Below, one piece after another: positions 11,995 to 24,061 of a stretch of DNA of 64,000 nt. Every line of letters begins with the position of its first letter. Positions within the stretch are counted from its first letter, which is position 1. The position numbers and the translations under genes were made by a program. The DNA is from Clonostachys chloroleuca. Its lineage: Eukaryota > Ascomycota > Sordariomycetes > Hypocreales > Bionectriaceae. The notes below the pieces were generated by a model. That model had not been told where the DNA came from. It did no database searches and saw nothing but the letters and a program-made list of their open reading frames with translations. The DNA lies in the NCBI GenBank assembly GCA_037952775.1, contig JBANAY010000003.1, forward strand, positions 33,046,001-33,110,000, written 5' to 3'.

Positions 11995-14900
11995 GATTGA
12001 AAACATCTGCCCACAGTTCAAGCACGTTTCAGTTTCGAAACGGCCCATCCACATGGAGAGCGGTTATTCATACTTAGATTTGGAATTGAATATATTTTTG
12101 TCATTGTAGCGAACGGGTAGGGAGGGAATCGAGGGTTTTTTATGAGGGGGTATACAGACAGCATCAGGGATGAATGAGAAGAAACAAGGCTACCGCCGCC
12201 CGCGAAGTGGAGGCAAGCATCATCAAAGAATGAAACAATGGATCTCGCAATGTTACAGTTTTGGATCTGGCATTTTTATTTTCACACAAGCTTCCATCCT
12301 TCGCAGTGCCGTGCATGTCGTGATATGCGAAACAGGGAGCTTGGCCATTTACCTGTCCTATCGTGACTCTGTCGCAAGAGGTAGGAATAAGCATGTGGGA
12401 GGATTCGCATTTCAAGTTAGGTATGGGTGCTGGTGGTGTGTTTTGCTGTTAATTGAGACATTCCTCTCTAATTGCGATGATATCATCGCTCCCAATCCAC
12501 GTAGATAATATCCGAATGATCAATTCACTAATGAATTGACCTTCAGCTGTATATGGCTGACGCCATTCATGATTGGGCATGCATTAGCTTAGCTCAAAGG
12601 TCTAGGATAGAAAGCTCCGCTAACGGCTTCAAGCCAGGTGCCTGTCACATCCAATCCCTACCCTGCACCTCATCACCTTGCTTGATGCCGCGCGCTTGGA
12701 GAGGGAGGGTGTGAATTTTGTGTGATCATTCAGTCGGCGATTCGAAATTGCAATATTGGTGATGGCTACTAGTGGCGCTTGTATTCCTCCAATTATGGGG
12801 AGTTTGTATAGAATTTTTGAAGTCACATGGCAGGTTGTGAATCTTGATGAAGAATTTCAGATATTGGTGTTGAGGTAGAAAATGCAGGGCTTAACACCTA
12901 CAGAGCGCTTCACGAAAGTCCTATCGAAACAGTAATCACAAACAATGACCAAGTGAGGACTAAGGTAGTAGTAATGCGAATCATCTAACAGACCAATACG
13001 TGGCGATAGCGCACCTACTCTTATTAGTTTAGCCATTGATATATGGCCATATAATTTCCCGACACAGAGCTGTTGCAAATCGCCCCCAGCAATGAATGAT
13101 CTACATTATGCATTGTCATGACAAAACCATATTCCGGATGATCAATACCAAACAGGGATTTTTTGCTCTGACAGCTGTTAGGCATCAGGGTTCCAGATGG
13201 ACGTTTTGTTTGTTTTGCAGAAGTGTTTTGCAGCAGCTTAAGTGGAAAGTGCTAAGGGCTCTAGCGATGGCCGAGCCTCTGAGAACTGGGTACGAAGCGA
13301 GGAAGCCCCCTCAATTGGGCCCGGGTCCAGACGCTCCAAAACGATAGTGCCGGCTGGGTGGTTATGGGACGACAGGCCAGTGTTTCCCATGCCTGATTAA
13401 CAATGTCCTGTGCACGCGACGGTGCCCAGAAGCATGGCATGCGAGTGTTGGCCGTCTTGTCGGATGCACACAAGTTATAATGACATCAGACGGCAATGGG
13501 GATCAGATGAGAGTGCATGCGTCGATGTGCATTATTAGCTGGAGCTTCCTGCAGCTTGACCACACACAACCAACAACAGATGACAGAAATTGCCGGTAGA
13601 TGGATGGGGCCGAAAAGCCAGTCTTCCCTCCTTCGAGCGACCGTTGAGAGTTGGACCAGGATGGGGGCCAGGATGGGGCTTGGATTGGTGAGATAGAGGT
13701 GGGGATGGAGGGGTTCTGAGGGGGAAGCGGTTTCAGGGGCCGACGATACGACCCTCGGCACCTCTTGGCGCGCTGGGGGCCCAGCTGGGGTGTGGCAGCG
13801 CGCCTGGCAAGTGGTGAGCCTACAGTGCCGGGGTGGCATGTTTCAGGCGGTACTAGCGAATGAGCGGGCAGGCAAGGGCGTGATGGCTGGGCTGTGATTG
13901 GCGAATCTGTCTCGGGACATCTTCAAGCTACTTCCTCTCCGGGCTTAGCGCATACAGTCGCGGCGCATCATTGCTTCGTCGCATTGCATCGCGACGGTGT
14001 GCGTGCTCTTCCTTGCACAGCCTAATCCATTACTCACCACCACTCCTCCCGTCACACTTTGCTTCTTTCTGCTCTGGAGTTTATGTATCGACATCACCTG
14101 ATGGCCTTCGGGCGGGTACGGAACTCGCTCGTGTAAGCAAGAATCGGACCATTGACTTGGTTTTGCTTCTTCTTGAGCACATATCTATGGTACCCTGATG
14201 GATGATGCCAATGGCGATGCATCTGGGACCTCTGCTGTTGCCACAAGCGCATGCTTTGCTTTTATGCATAGACTTTGCATTGTCATGTCTTGGATGGAAA
14301 ACTTCGAGCTGCGAGGAGATGCTGGTGGGTGATTGGCAGAGACAGCTAGAGGCTGGGCGTGTTCATAAATTTGAGATGGGGGCGCTCAATCTCAATCCTT
14401 GGTGACGGTGCCTTGGCCAGCGCGCCCTTTGTGCCAGGACCCAACCCCAGGCTGGGCGAATCGTCCTAGGCACGCAGGTCATGATCACGTCAGTCAGGCC
14501 TAGGCAGTTGATTAGTATGAGACCAGCACTCGACTGAGCTGGCGAGAAAGAAGCAGATGGATGTGATATGAATATGTATTCCTGGCGCTAGCTCAACGAA
14601 ATGGGCATAGACAGAGTTGCAGAGGAAGCTATGCTCAATCACAAGACTCCATGTTGCAGATACAGAACACGAAACAGGACAGGGTTGTCGTCTAGGGAGA
14701 GACACCGCACCGCATAAGGACGCGGAGTGGCTGGTCGCAGGTGATCATGGGCGCTGTCACCCTCCGGCGCCAGAGCTAGTTGTCGACATTGTCCGTCGCA
14801 AGAAGAGCTGCCATCAGCCAACTTGGGGCAGAAGCGCAATTATCAGTAATTAACCACTCGCGAGATGGCCACCAGATGCTGAGCAACGGACGTACCGATG

Positions 14901-16194
14901 CCCTGAACATCGTCGCAGCATGGATACTAGGGACAAGTTCGAAGCACCGCCTGGAGGCGATGTCGCGAGTTGTTGGGCTAAGTGCCCAGTGGGCAGGCGG
15001 ATAGCTGTCCGCCCCCCAGGACCCCTGCGAATCGCTTCAGGTTTATCCACCCGAGCAAGGATGGCCACCTGGGTGGTAGCCGATATGGAGGCACTATTAT
15101 ACCTGTAGTACCTGTTGGAGGCGTGGTTGCCAGCGCTCGGATGCTGCAGCACATACAGAAAAGTCGTACGAAGCACAGACGTACCTGAATCAGGTACCTG
15201 CGCCAGTAGTCCCGCCGCTGGCTGCCCGCAGACCGGGCTTCCTGGACGCCTAGGATGTGCGCTGAGTCTGTCACAACAGCTACCTACCTACCTACCTACC
15301 TGAGAGTAGCTAGACCTGGCTCTTGCCCATGCTTGGGCCGATGCACAACTGTAGGCAAGAGACAGCAAGACCCGCCACGGCTCCTTCTTCCCTTACGCCC
15401 CCCTTTCCTGCCCCAAAGCCCCGTCCCACCTTGCGACCGCTGTCATGTCGCTCTGCCTGCTTTACATCTAACCACCTTCTGCACAGCCTGCTGCTGCGTT
15501 GCATCTTTCTTTCCTTCACGATCTTCCCCAGCTTGCGGCACCCGTCTGGCACGAGAAAGCGGCACGATCTGTTTCTTCTTTTCGCGGTTGCTTTCGTTGG
15601 TGTCTTTAATCCCGTAGATCGCCTGGCCCTTCGACAACCGACTCACTTACACCCGCTACTGCTACCGCGTGCCCTAGCGAATGTCTCGTCCGCCTCTTGC
15701 CAACCTCGAGACCACCGAAACATTCTTCAGACATTTCGAGCACACGCTTCACCACTCTGTTTTCTACAACACGACATCTCACTCTCTTTTTACTTCGCCT
15801 GCCAACGTGATATATATCACCCAAGTCTAGTTACACGACGCTCTGCCAGCCATACCGTCGTGACTCTGCTTTCCTTCATCGGGTATCTAATCCCCTTAAC
15901 CACAGATTCCCTGCTATACGAATCACGAAGCCGGTTGCATTCTTCATTATACGCGTCGCCCTGAGGATCGACATTCAACAATCATTTTGGTCGACAGGAA
16001 CAACCACATCTCAATCAATCTTCACAAACCCAATTGCAACAAAAACAAATAAAACAATCAAAAGCCGGCCTTTGAATAATTCCGCTACAACAGTCGTCAT
16101 GCGAGCTTGAACCACAACAGGACTCAGAGAGAAACAGCTTTATTGGTTTGCGACACCTGGGAAAACAAGGGGTTTGAAGCTACCGACAACTGCA
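11995..16194. other. 4.2 kb gene-free stretch and long leader of the kelch gene
   Basis: No ORF here shows a recognisable domain or codon pattern. 12000-13100 is AT-rich MEX67 3' flank. 13500-15300 is mixed sequence with a (TACC) tandem at 15281-15301. 15380-16090 is strongly pyrimidine-rich and then CAA/ACA-rich, a composition usual for promoters and 5' leaders of filamentous ascomycetes. A three-codon upstream ORF (ATG at 16099) lies just before the kelch gene. A long transcribed 5' UTR for the kelch gene is plausible but unproved. Confidence 0.5.
15281..15301. repeat. (TACC)5 microsatellite
   Basis: Five perfect TACC units plus a T. This tetranucleotide recurs in shorter form elsewhere in the non-coding DNA (for example at 19255-19270). 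It is not a telomeric TTAGGG-type repeat. Confidence 0.9.
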
Positions 16195-18491
16195 ATGGGA
16201 TTACCGGTGCCCCCTACGTCATTAGACGGCTCGTGTTCGGTCGTCTGGGGTGGCACACTTTATTCATATACACCAAGTGCTTTCCTATCGCTGAAGTTGA
16301 GCGAGGGTGCGGAATGGCAGAAACTCGAAATTGGTGAGAGTGTGACTGGTGGTACCTGTGTGGGATCAACAGCCGATTCTGCAAACGCTGGGTTTTTTGT
16401 CATTGGTGGCACTGGTGGTACCACGGGTCTGATCAAGTACACATTCTCTACGGGGAAATGGACGGCCATTCACCCCGGAGACTCAGTCGTTAAGGATCGC
16501 CTGGGCCACAGTTCGGCGTACATCAAGTCAAAAGACTCGATCCTCGTTTTTGGTGGAGGAAAGGATGGGCAAGCCGGCCAGGAGACGTTTCTCATCAAGG
16601 CCTCTGAGCCCTACTCAGTCACAGGATTCCCTGCCAGTGCTCCCGCGGCATTGAAGCCAATCCTCCTGCCATGGGGTGATTCGAGCGCTTTCATGATTAG
16701 CGGCGACACCAACACCAACGTTTATCAGTTCAATCCAGATGCCCAAACATGGTCATACTCGGGATCAAGTCTGGCGGAGCCCGTAACCCCCAAGTTAAGG
16801 GTGCGCTCGTTACTGGCACTGATGGATCAGAAAACCTCTTTCTGTTCGATCTCTCCCAAACACCAAACAAGGTCTCGCGAGTTGTCATCAAGGATGCGAA
16901 TGGTCAAGCTGTGCCGAGCTCCCCTTACATATCAGCAAGGGATCTCGAGGACCTGACCGCCAACGAGAAGAGAGACTCCGTTTGGCCATCGTATAACTCA
17001 ACTCAAGCTCCGGATTACACCAGAGAAAACTACGCCATTGCCCAAGGTTCTGACGGGCAGGTCTACTTCACTGGCGGCAGTTCCAAGGAGCCTATCGCCA
17101 TTTTCAACCCCATGCAGAATGGCTGGGTAGATGCCCAAGAGGTTCTTACTCCCGAGAAGGACACCAAGAGTGCTCCTACATCTACGTCAACCTCTGCATC
17201 TGCCACATCCAGCTCAGTTTCCTCTTCAGTCTCATCCACCGCAACTTCTTCCTCTTCCGTTTCCAGCACATTCACGACGGCGTTTTCAAGCACTGCATCG
17301 TCCAGCACCCAAGCTACAGGTGTCACCACCACGGGCGTTGTGTCCACAGATGCCACCTCTAATAAGCAAAACAAGAGTGACGAGGGCTTGAATTCAAACG
17401 TTGTCCTCGGCATTTCCCTAGGTTCCATCTTTGCGTTCCTGCTCTTGTTGGGTCTGATATTCTGCCTCCTTCGCCGACATAGAATGCGCCGCCACAAGGA
17501 AATGGCACAGGCTCGCGAGTTTGAGAATATGAGGAACGATGAGAAGGACCCTAATGCCTTCGGAAACGTGTCGCCATCTGCCCCACCTGGATATTTCCGT
17601 GGTCATCGAGCCAATGAGTCCCAGGACTCGTTTTCGTCAATGGCGATCCTGATGGGTCGTCTGAACAATAACGTGTCGTCTGGTCTGTCAAGAAAAGGAA
17701 GCAAGGGCAGCAATCGCTCCTCAGTTAGCTCTCTTCACAAGCAGCTGAAGAGCACTATCAGCAAACCTATTCCTCAAGTAAATGTTAACCCAATCATGGC
17801 GAGCTCACCGGCTCCTGCATATGGCCGCGCAGTAGGCCAGGAGCGGTCCCTGACTGGAGGACAGCCTAGGGCGCCTGGCATGACACTCGCCGTACCGGAA
17901 GGTGAAGAAGAAATGAGGGGCAGTTCAGGCTGGGACCGGTACTGGTCCGGCGGCAGTGCTCTGCAAGTCCTTGGTTTTGGCCAGAAGCGAAGCACCGTTG
18001 TTTCTGAAAGCTCGCATTATTCCCAAAACTCGGGCCCTAACCCCAACCAGGCCTCGAGAGTAACACAAGACTCTGCTACCGTCCCCCCTCTAAACATCGA
18101 AGGCCGGGCTAGTTATGCTCGTGTGAATTCTGGCAACGTGATTGTCACTGGTAACTCTCACCAGATCCCCCTGCCCGGCGGACTCAGTGGTAAAATCGAG
18201 AGGCCGGTATCGAAAGCCTCGTCGGGATACTCCAGCGGCGTGCCTGAAAGCGTCACTGAAGGTTGGGAGGCTGCGACAGGAAGCAAGCCATGGGGAACAG
18301 AGCGAGCCCCAAGCAGCGCTTATAACTCAACCTTCTCCCTTGGTGGAGCCATCGCACAACAGCAGGAGTACTCCAGCAGCCGACCACATCGATCTGGAGT
18401 AAGCACACAACCGCAACTGGCCATGGCTTCCAAGTCCTCTGACATGAGCTGGCTTAATATCGGTGCCCTTGATCCGTCACGAAAACAATAA
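16195..18491 (+). CDS. Kelch-repeat protein with a single transmembrane segment, one base missing
   Basis: From the first in-frame ATG at 16195, about 765 aa once a one-base gap in the C run at 16787-16791 is bridged. The N-terminal ~320 residues contain kelch-like blades (double Gly then Tyr/Trp, for example FFVIGGTGGTTGLIKYTF, SILVFGGGKDGQ, QVYFTGGSSKEPIAIFNP). Then come a Ser/Thr-rich stalk at about 325-380, a transmembrane helix at about 401-425 (VVLGISLGSIFAFLLLLGLI) followed by a basic stop-transfer (RRHRMRRHK), and a ~330-residue Ser/Gly/Pro-rich tail. This is the layout of fungal cell-surface kelch proteins with an outer propeller and cytoplasmic tail. No signal peptide is visible at the chosen start, so the true N-terminus may lie in an upstream exon or behind a further sequence error. 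Function unknown. Confidence 0.7.
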
Positions 18492-19254
18492 TACCCCCTT
18501 ACAGAGATTCGTGGAACGATAGCAACGGACACCTCCCGCTATTGCGCTCACAAAGTCATTGCATCCTCTCGTTATTTTTGATTTAAATTAGATTTCTCGA
18601 TCTGATATATTCACTCGCTAAACTTCTCCGTCATACTGTCTCCCTCTCTTTTCCTTCCAAAATTTCCGGTTACAAGACGTCCCAGCATCAGCGCTCCTCT
18701 GCCCCATGAGAGATGATTTCACACCCTACCTGGGTATTGTCACTCCGTCTCGAAGTATATAGTTTCTGTACATTTCTTGGTACATATTTGTTCTGCTTAG
18801 AGGGCCCGGGTTTGGTTCTCGTTACATATTGTTCTTTTCCCTCTCTGGTATTCTCTTTGCGCTGGCTCAGCTTTACACGATACCACCATGCCCTGATGTA
18901 ATTTTAGCAGGGATTTTTGGAGAGACGGGTTGTTCAGAGGAGGATGGCCGGGCATTGAAAGGAATCGTCTCTTTAGTTAGAAAAAGCATGTTGCTGCGAA
19001 GGGAGCATAGGCAATCACCCATGATTGGCTCACCATCTAATCTCCTGCATCTGCAATAGCAACAGTAGGCTACTCAATAAACTATCTATAAATCAATCAT
19101 CGTCCTATGTCCCGCTCTAAGCAATCGACTGCCCAAGCCACGTGATATCTTTGATTTCCGCCGTTGAGGACTGCGAGTCTTGTTTCGCGGGAATGGAAGG
19201 TACGGACAGGGCGGACTATCAGATACCAAATTCCACTTCATCAAGGCTTCTTAT

Positions 19255-19266
19255 CTACCTAGGTAG
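19255..19266. repeat. CTACCTAGGTAG perfect palindrome
   Basis: A 12-base perfect palindrome followed by another GTAG. Similar CCTAGG-centred motifs occur at 36645 and elsewhere in this window's non-coding DNA. Function unknown. Confidence 0.8.
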
Positions 19267-20079
19267 GTAGACGTCCAGTCTGAGCTGAATCATGAAAACC
19301 CCCTGCGTACATGTCATTCCATTCATCAAACCCAGGACGCACACTCTTGTATTCTTGACTCGTCAGTTAAAACAGCATTTCTTCAGGAGGGAATCTGATG
19401 AGCATCCGCACTCATGGTGTTCGCCCAAGTTTCACCAACAATACCATACCTAGGTATCAGCTTATCGAACAAGTGCAATCGCCTGCGTTATTGCTTGTGA
19501 CTGTACATTCAGGGTTAAACTTGAACCTATCACGGAAGAGCTCTTCACATGGTTTGAGCCTATGGGACGCAATTGTTGTGCTGAGCCGGCATGAGCCGGC
19601 ATGGTGTGTAACTGCGGTCAAGGTGATATATACGTGCATGAATACTGTTCCTTTACCATTGATCCTGAACAAGAGTATATGTCTTTTTGAATGATAGTAA
19701 CCATGGAAGCAAACTCACATCTCAGCTAATACATTTGAGTCGGAAGGCGAGAGGTATTCTTGAGAACAGCGCAATGCAAACGTTCCACTGAGAAACATTC
19801 CATTTTCTTACTATGACTCGAGCCCAGCGCCTTGGATTACTCGGCTAAGTTGCCTGGCTTGATGAAAGGTGCAGCAATTTTTACTAAGTAGGTGCCCTGG
19901 TGATGCTACTCGATAAACATTACCTCGGTGTGTTGGTGACTCGTTGCAAATGCAAGCCACACGATGCTAGGTCAGGTTTCGTGTAACCTTGGTGAATATG
20001 AGATACCTAAGAGCTCTAGATGCAATTGGTATAAAACATGGTACACCCAGAACCTCCAGGATTGAATTTCGGGATAATG

Positions 20080-20190
20080 TTGAAATAATCAACCTAGAAA
20101 TAAACTTAATGTTAAGCTAAATATCGTAGAATATTTATTATTTTCTTGATATTGTATTTAGTATTATTAGTAACTAAACTAGGTCTTTAC
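20080..20190. other. AT-rich patch
   Basis: About 110 bases are made almost entirely of A and T, including runs such as ATATTTATTATTTTCTTGAT, inside a region of mixed composition. This could be a relic of RIP-mutated repeat DNA, but there are no repeat copies in the window to compare it with. Confidence 0.4.
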
Positions 20191-20921
20191 CTTACGGGAA
20201 AAGGGCTTTAGTGTGCCATGTTTTATCTCAGCCACTTGGGTATGGATACGTCACTTGATATTGATATCACTGTCCAGATATCATCACATGCCAACCACAC
20301 CGGCTGTCGGAAACTCCAGGGTAAGGTGACCAGCTAGGTGAGATGCTAGTTCGTCTTAGGCTGTGGAACGGGCTCTGGATCATCCCACGCCTGGTATGGT
20401 CAGGTTATGATTTGTAACCCCTCACGTATTTTTAGTTGGAACGATCCTCGGAGCCAGTAACCCTAATCTACCTTCTGACGAGCCGAAACGGCGGCCCGGC
20501 CGACGTTGAACCTGATGTCGCGGCACCAAGACGGAAGCTCATCATGACACTCACGGGAGTTACGTAAGGCAGGCACTGTTGTGACGTGAGTTTGCTCTGC
20601 ATATGCATTGCGTCCTTCTGGAAGCCTGCAGGGTTGGGCCAGCTGGGTCGGAGGGGGAAGTGTCCACGCCCGTTGATTGGCTGGGTGTTCATTGTGTATT
20701 CCGCCTCCTGGTTCCGTGTGATGGGTTGTGCAGTAGAATGCATAAAATATGTGGGCAGCACAAGACGTACCTAGATATCATCGTACCGGTGCTAAAATGA
20801 TCAGCAAGAGAGCATAAACGTGTGCCGCGACGAGGGCGGCAAGCAACAGCTTGGTTTTGTTCTGCGGTTCCGTGTATGCAAGGACCGAGATCATTCACCT
20901 GATTCGAGTCGGCTGCAGGAA

Positions 20922-20924
<3 letters not shown>

Positions 20925-20953
<29 letters not shown>
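20925..20953. repeat. 29-base poly-G run
   Basis: Twenty-nine uninterrupted G residues on the + strand, flanked by AACC and CCTG. Such a run can form G-quadruplex structures and is very prone to length error in sequencing, so the exact length is unreliable. Confidence 0.9.
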
Positions 20954-20955
<2 letters not shown>

Positions 20956-23878
20956 TGTACAGTGCCTAAGTCGGTATGCCGGTGGCTCTCGTGTAGGTAT
21001 TGAGCGGCATGCTATGGGCCAACGAGCCGACAAGAGGAGGGCGGGCTGCAAGGGAGGATGCCGGCAGCAGTCGGCTTGTCGGTGTGTCCCGAAGAAGAGA
21101 GCTTCTGGATTCAATGTCGTCTTCGAATAATGCGGGCCCCAAAATCGATAGACGTGATGTGGTGCGATGCGGGAGGGTGGGATGAGAGAATCAAGCCACC
21201 ACAACCAGAAACAGAATCACCTGCAGGAGATGCAGTTCTGTACAGAATCTTGGCGGCTGGGGGACCCTGTGGATGGTGGTTGAAAATGTAATGAGAACGG
21301 CTTCAGCGGACAGGGTCCTGCTGCGCAAATTTCCTGTTGCCATTGGACTTGGACCTTGGCATGGGAAAGGGACTTTGACGGATAGAAGAACTATGGAAAA
21401 CGGAGAGGCTTCTACGAGGATACATGCTTGTGTTACCTTGACCGACCAGCGAATAGACGACCGGTCCTGAAGCCGATGTCGACGGGGTAGGGATATGAGA
21501 TGCTCACGAGCACGGCTTCCCAGCCGGACAGGATCTAATAATGGCCCTGGACGAAGCCTTACATTAGTGAACTGTCGTGCCCACGGAGAAAAGCGAGTTC
21601 CATCGCTGGCCGAAGCCTGCCAGGGCCCCCTTTCGAACAGAGCACTAATACTAGTTTGCCGCTCAGAACCAAGCATACGGATCCATTGCACCTGCTATGC
21701 CTCCAGGCTCCATCTGAGACCAGTCCAAGGGACATGGAGCCAGCAACAATGACGGGTCTACGAGTCAGTAGGGGCATAGCCTCAGAGGCGTGAACCATCC
21801 ACTTGGCGTTTCGAGGCGTGCATGGGGAAGGGGAATCTTGATTCACCACCTCGGGGACGAGGAGAAAGTTGAACGCGGCGATGACGGTGTTCCCGCCCCT
21901 GGTGCCGTTTTTGGGGAGGCACATGCATGTGCAGGCCTAGTACACCAGCTGAAGCTGCTCCCGCCTGCCTAACTCAGGAGATATTGGCTGATGGTAGTGG
22001 TGATGATGCATGCTTTGTACATATCGTATGCGCCTCTTGCCCCAGCAGAACTGGGAAACCAGCCAACGGCGACACATCTCATTTAATTAACTCGCCCGGC
22101 TGCACTGGGGACGGCTGGGTGAATCCCACGGCGATCCAGTTGCGTGCTGCAGGATCCCACGATCTACCTGTACGAGAACAGCAATAGTCTAGTTCTCTTC
22201 TCAGTAGCTCGAGTCCGACACAGGTGGCGTCTATTTGATTTACGTTGAAAGAATGCTAGGAACGATTTGGGAGCGGCGTTCGTCCGATTCTTACCTACTT
22301 GTTGGCCAGTTACCTTCAGACAAGACAGGCCTCGACGGACAACCTGCTCAAGCTAAATGATGTCTGGGTCACTCCCCACCCTCCAAGTCGGGATTGGAGC
22401 CACAGTGAGTGATATAACGGGCAACCACGAAATAAACATCTGTGACGGACATGGAACAAGCAAAGTAGAACCACTCTGGTGGCATCATGCCCTCATCTAT
22501 GGGATGATTGGGATTACGTATATGCCAGGAACAAGAGAAACGTAAACTGAGATCCTGATGAGACGTTATGGTAGAATTCATAGTTCCTACCCGCCGCGAA
22601 GGCTTCCCTTTCCGCAACTAGCGCCGTCCGTGCTCCTCCTCCAACTCGCGACTAGGGGAAGCCGTCGAAGATAATCTGAGAAGAAAAGTTTGCCGCCGAA
22701 TGCCGGGTTCCAGCTAAGACTCCAGGCTAGCGAGCCCAGGTCGCGTTGCCAGCCTTCTGGGAAATTTTGGCTAGTGGAGAGAAGCTCGTAGTTATTCGGA
22801 GTTTCGACTATAGCAAGCGCATGGTCAGGTAATGTGGCGCCGGAGCCTCAGGTTCTTTTGGTATGAACATTTGCGGTGTCTCTGGAGACAGAACAAAACC
22901 TCAGCCTGCCCTGGAAACCCAGTACGTAATTGCTTCTGGCAGCCACTCATCGTTGGCTGACATAGTCATTCGGGCGCCTGGTCTCGGTCCCAGAGAGTCA
23001 GGTCCAGGGTGTTCATGCTGGTGGTTGCACCCATGCCAGATCCCTCGCTTCGCTTCCTCCATCCATCTGGACCCCCACTCTCTAGGTTAGTTGCAGGCCA
23101 CGGCCCCCACCCGAGAGCGAGATGGATGTTCAACGGGTGAGCAGGGCGCTGTCGCACTGACAGACTGCTGAATCAGAACGTAGCACTTCAGATGCCTTGG
23201 GCCTGTGCATTCAATCTGCAAAGAACGAACGGCACCTTCCAGCATCTTGACCAGTAGCAGCACTGTTACTGCTAAGGTGCAGCCTGTGGCTTCCTCGGCT
23301 CGGAGCTTAGTGTGGTTGGGCAATCGAACTCTCTGGCCTAAAAAGGACGATCATACAAGTATTCGTAGCCTTTTTTCACTCTTGGAGAGCTCTTACGACG
23401 GCCCCACCACCAAATCGGCAAACCCCTTCAGTGAGAGAGAAATGTAATATTTGGCAGGCCCCAGTGCTAAATGTGCCTAGTAGCTCGAGAGAGCACCAGT
23501 GTAGCAAGGCCATCCTTCTCGCTGGACCAGACTTGCGCTTTATCCCCTCACATATTCCCATTCTGTGATGAGCATCGTCTCAGCCAAGCAAGCTTGGTTT
23601 GTTGCTTTCTTTCTCTTCATTGTGGCGCTCCTGTTCGTCCAGTGATCTGTCCCGCCGTTACACGCCAACCCCAGCCGAGGCCACCCACTGTAGAGGCCCG
23701 TGATTTGGTTCACTAATTCCGCCTGTCGTATTCAGCGTTTGGCTTTCGTTCGACAAGATCATCCGAGTCGACGCCCCCTCCTTGGCAAACTCGCGACACG
23801 AACTCAGACTCGGCTACGACAGCCGCGGTGAAGCGCCTTGACGGCGAGGGACAACAGTTTCATCGCCTTGTCGAGTCT

Positions 23879-24061
23879 ATGCTGTGCAGCGCACGCTCGG
23901 CCCAACTTGCGCACGCCCGACAGGCTCCGACGCCAGGCTTTCGCCCACCACCTTTCATAAGGGCCTTGCCTAGTCAATCTTGCCGAGCCGCTCCGTTTCA
24001 ACATCACCCACCCCTCATTGCGAGCACATACGATGGCATCAGCCACCTGGGATGGTCATGA
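23879..24061 (+). other. Upstream ORF overlapping the nuc-1 start codon
   Basis: An ATG at 23879 opens a 60-codon frame that ends at a TGA at 24059-24061, 28 bases past the nuc-1 ATG at 24033 and in a different frame. The upstream ATG has a poor context (T at -3), while the nuc-1 ATG has A at -3 and G at +4. If the transcript includes it, ribosomes must leak past it to make NUC-1. Whether the 5' end of the mRNA lies upstream of 23879 is not known from sequence. Confidence 0.45.

Larger units (their letters stand above)
18492..24032. other. 5.5 kb gene-free stretch upstream of nuc-1
   Basis: I find no recognisable protein or RNA gene. Notable contents are a CTACCTAGGTAG palindrome at 19255-19266, a CACGTG at 19139-19144, an AT-rich patch at about 20080-20190, a 29-base G run at 20925-20953, and a long G+C-balanced stretch with only short ORFs of no known family. 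The last 400 bases look like the nuc-1 leader. The region could hold the regulatory DNA of nuc-1, a non-coding transcript or decayed transposon sequence; the sequence alone does not decide. Confidence 0.5.

Noticed and set aside
15281..15301. TACC tandem as a telomere-like or CRISPR-like array
   Set aside because: It is one 21-base microsatellite with no spacers and the wrong unit for fungal telomeres.
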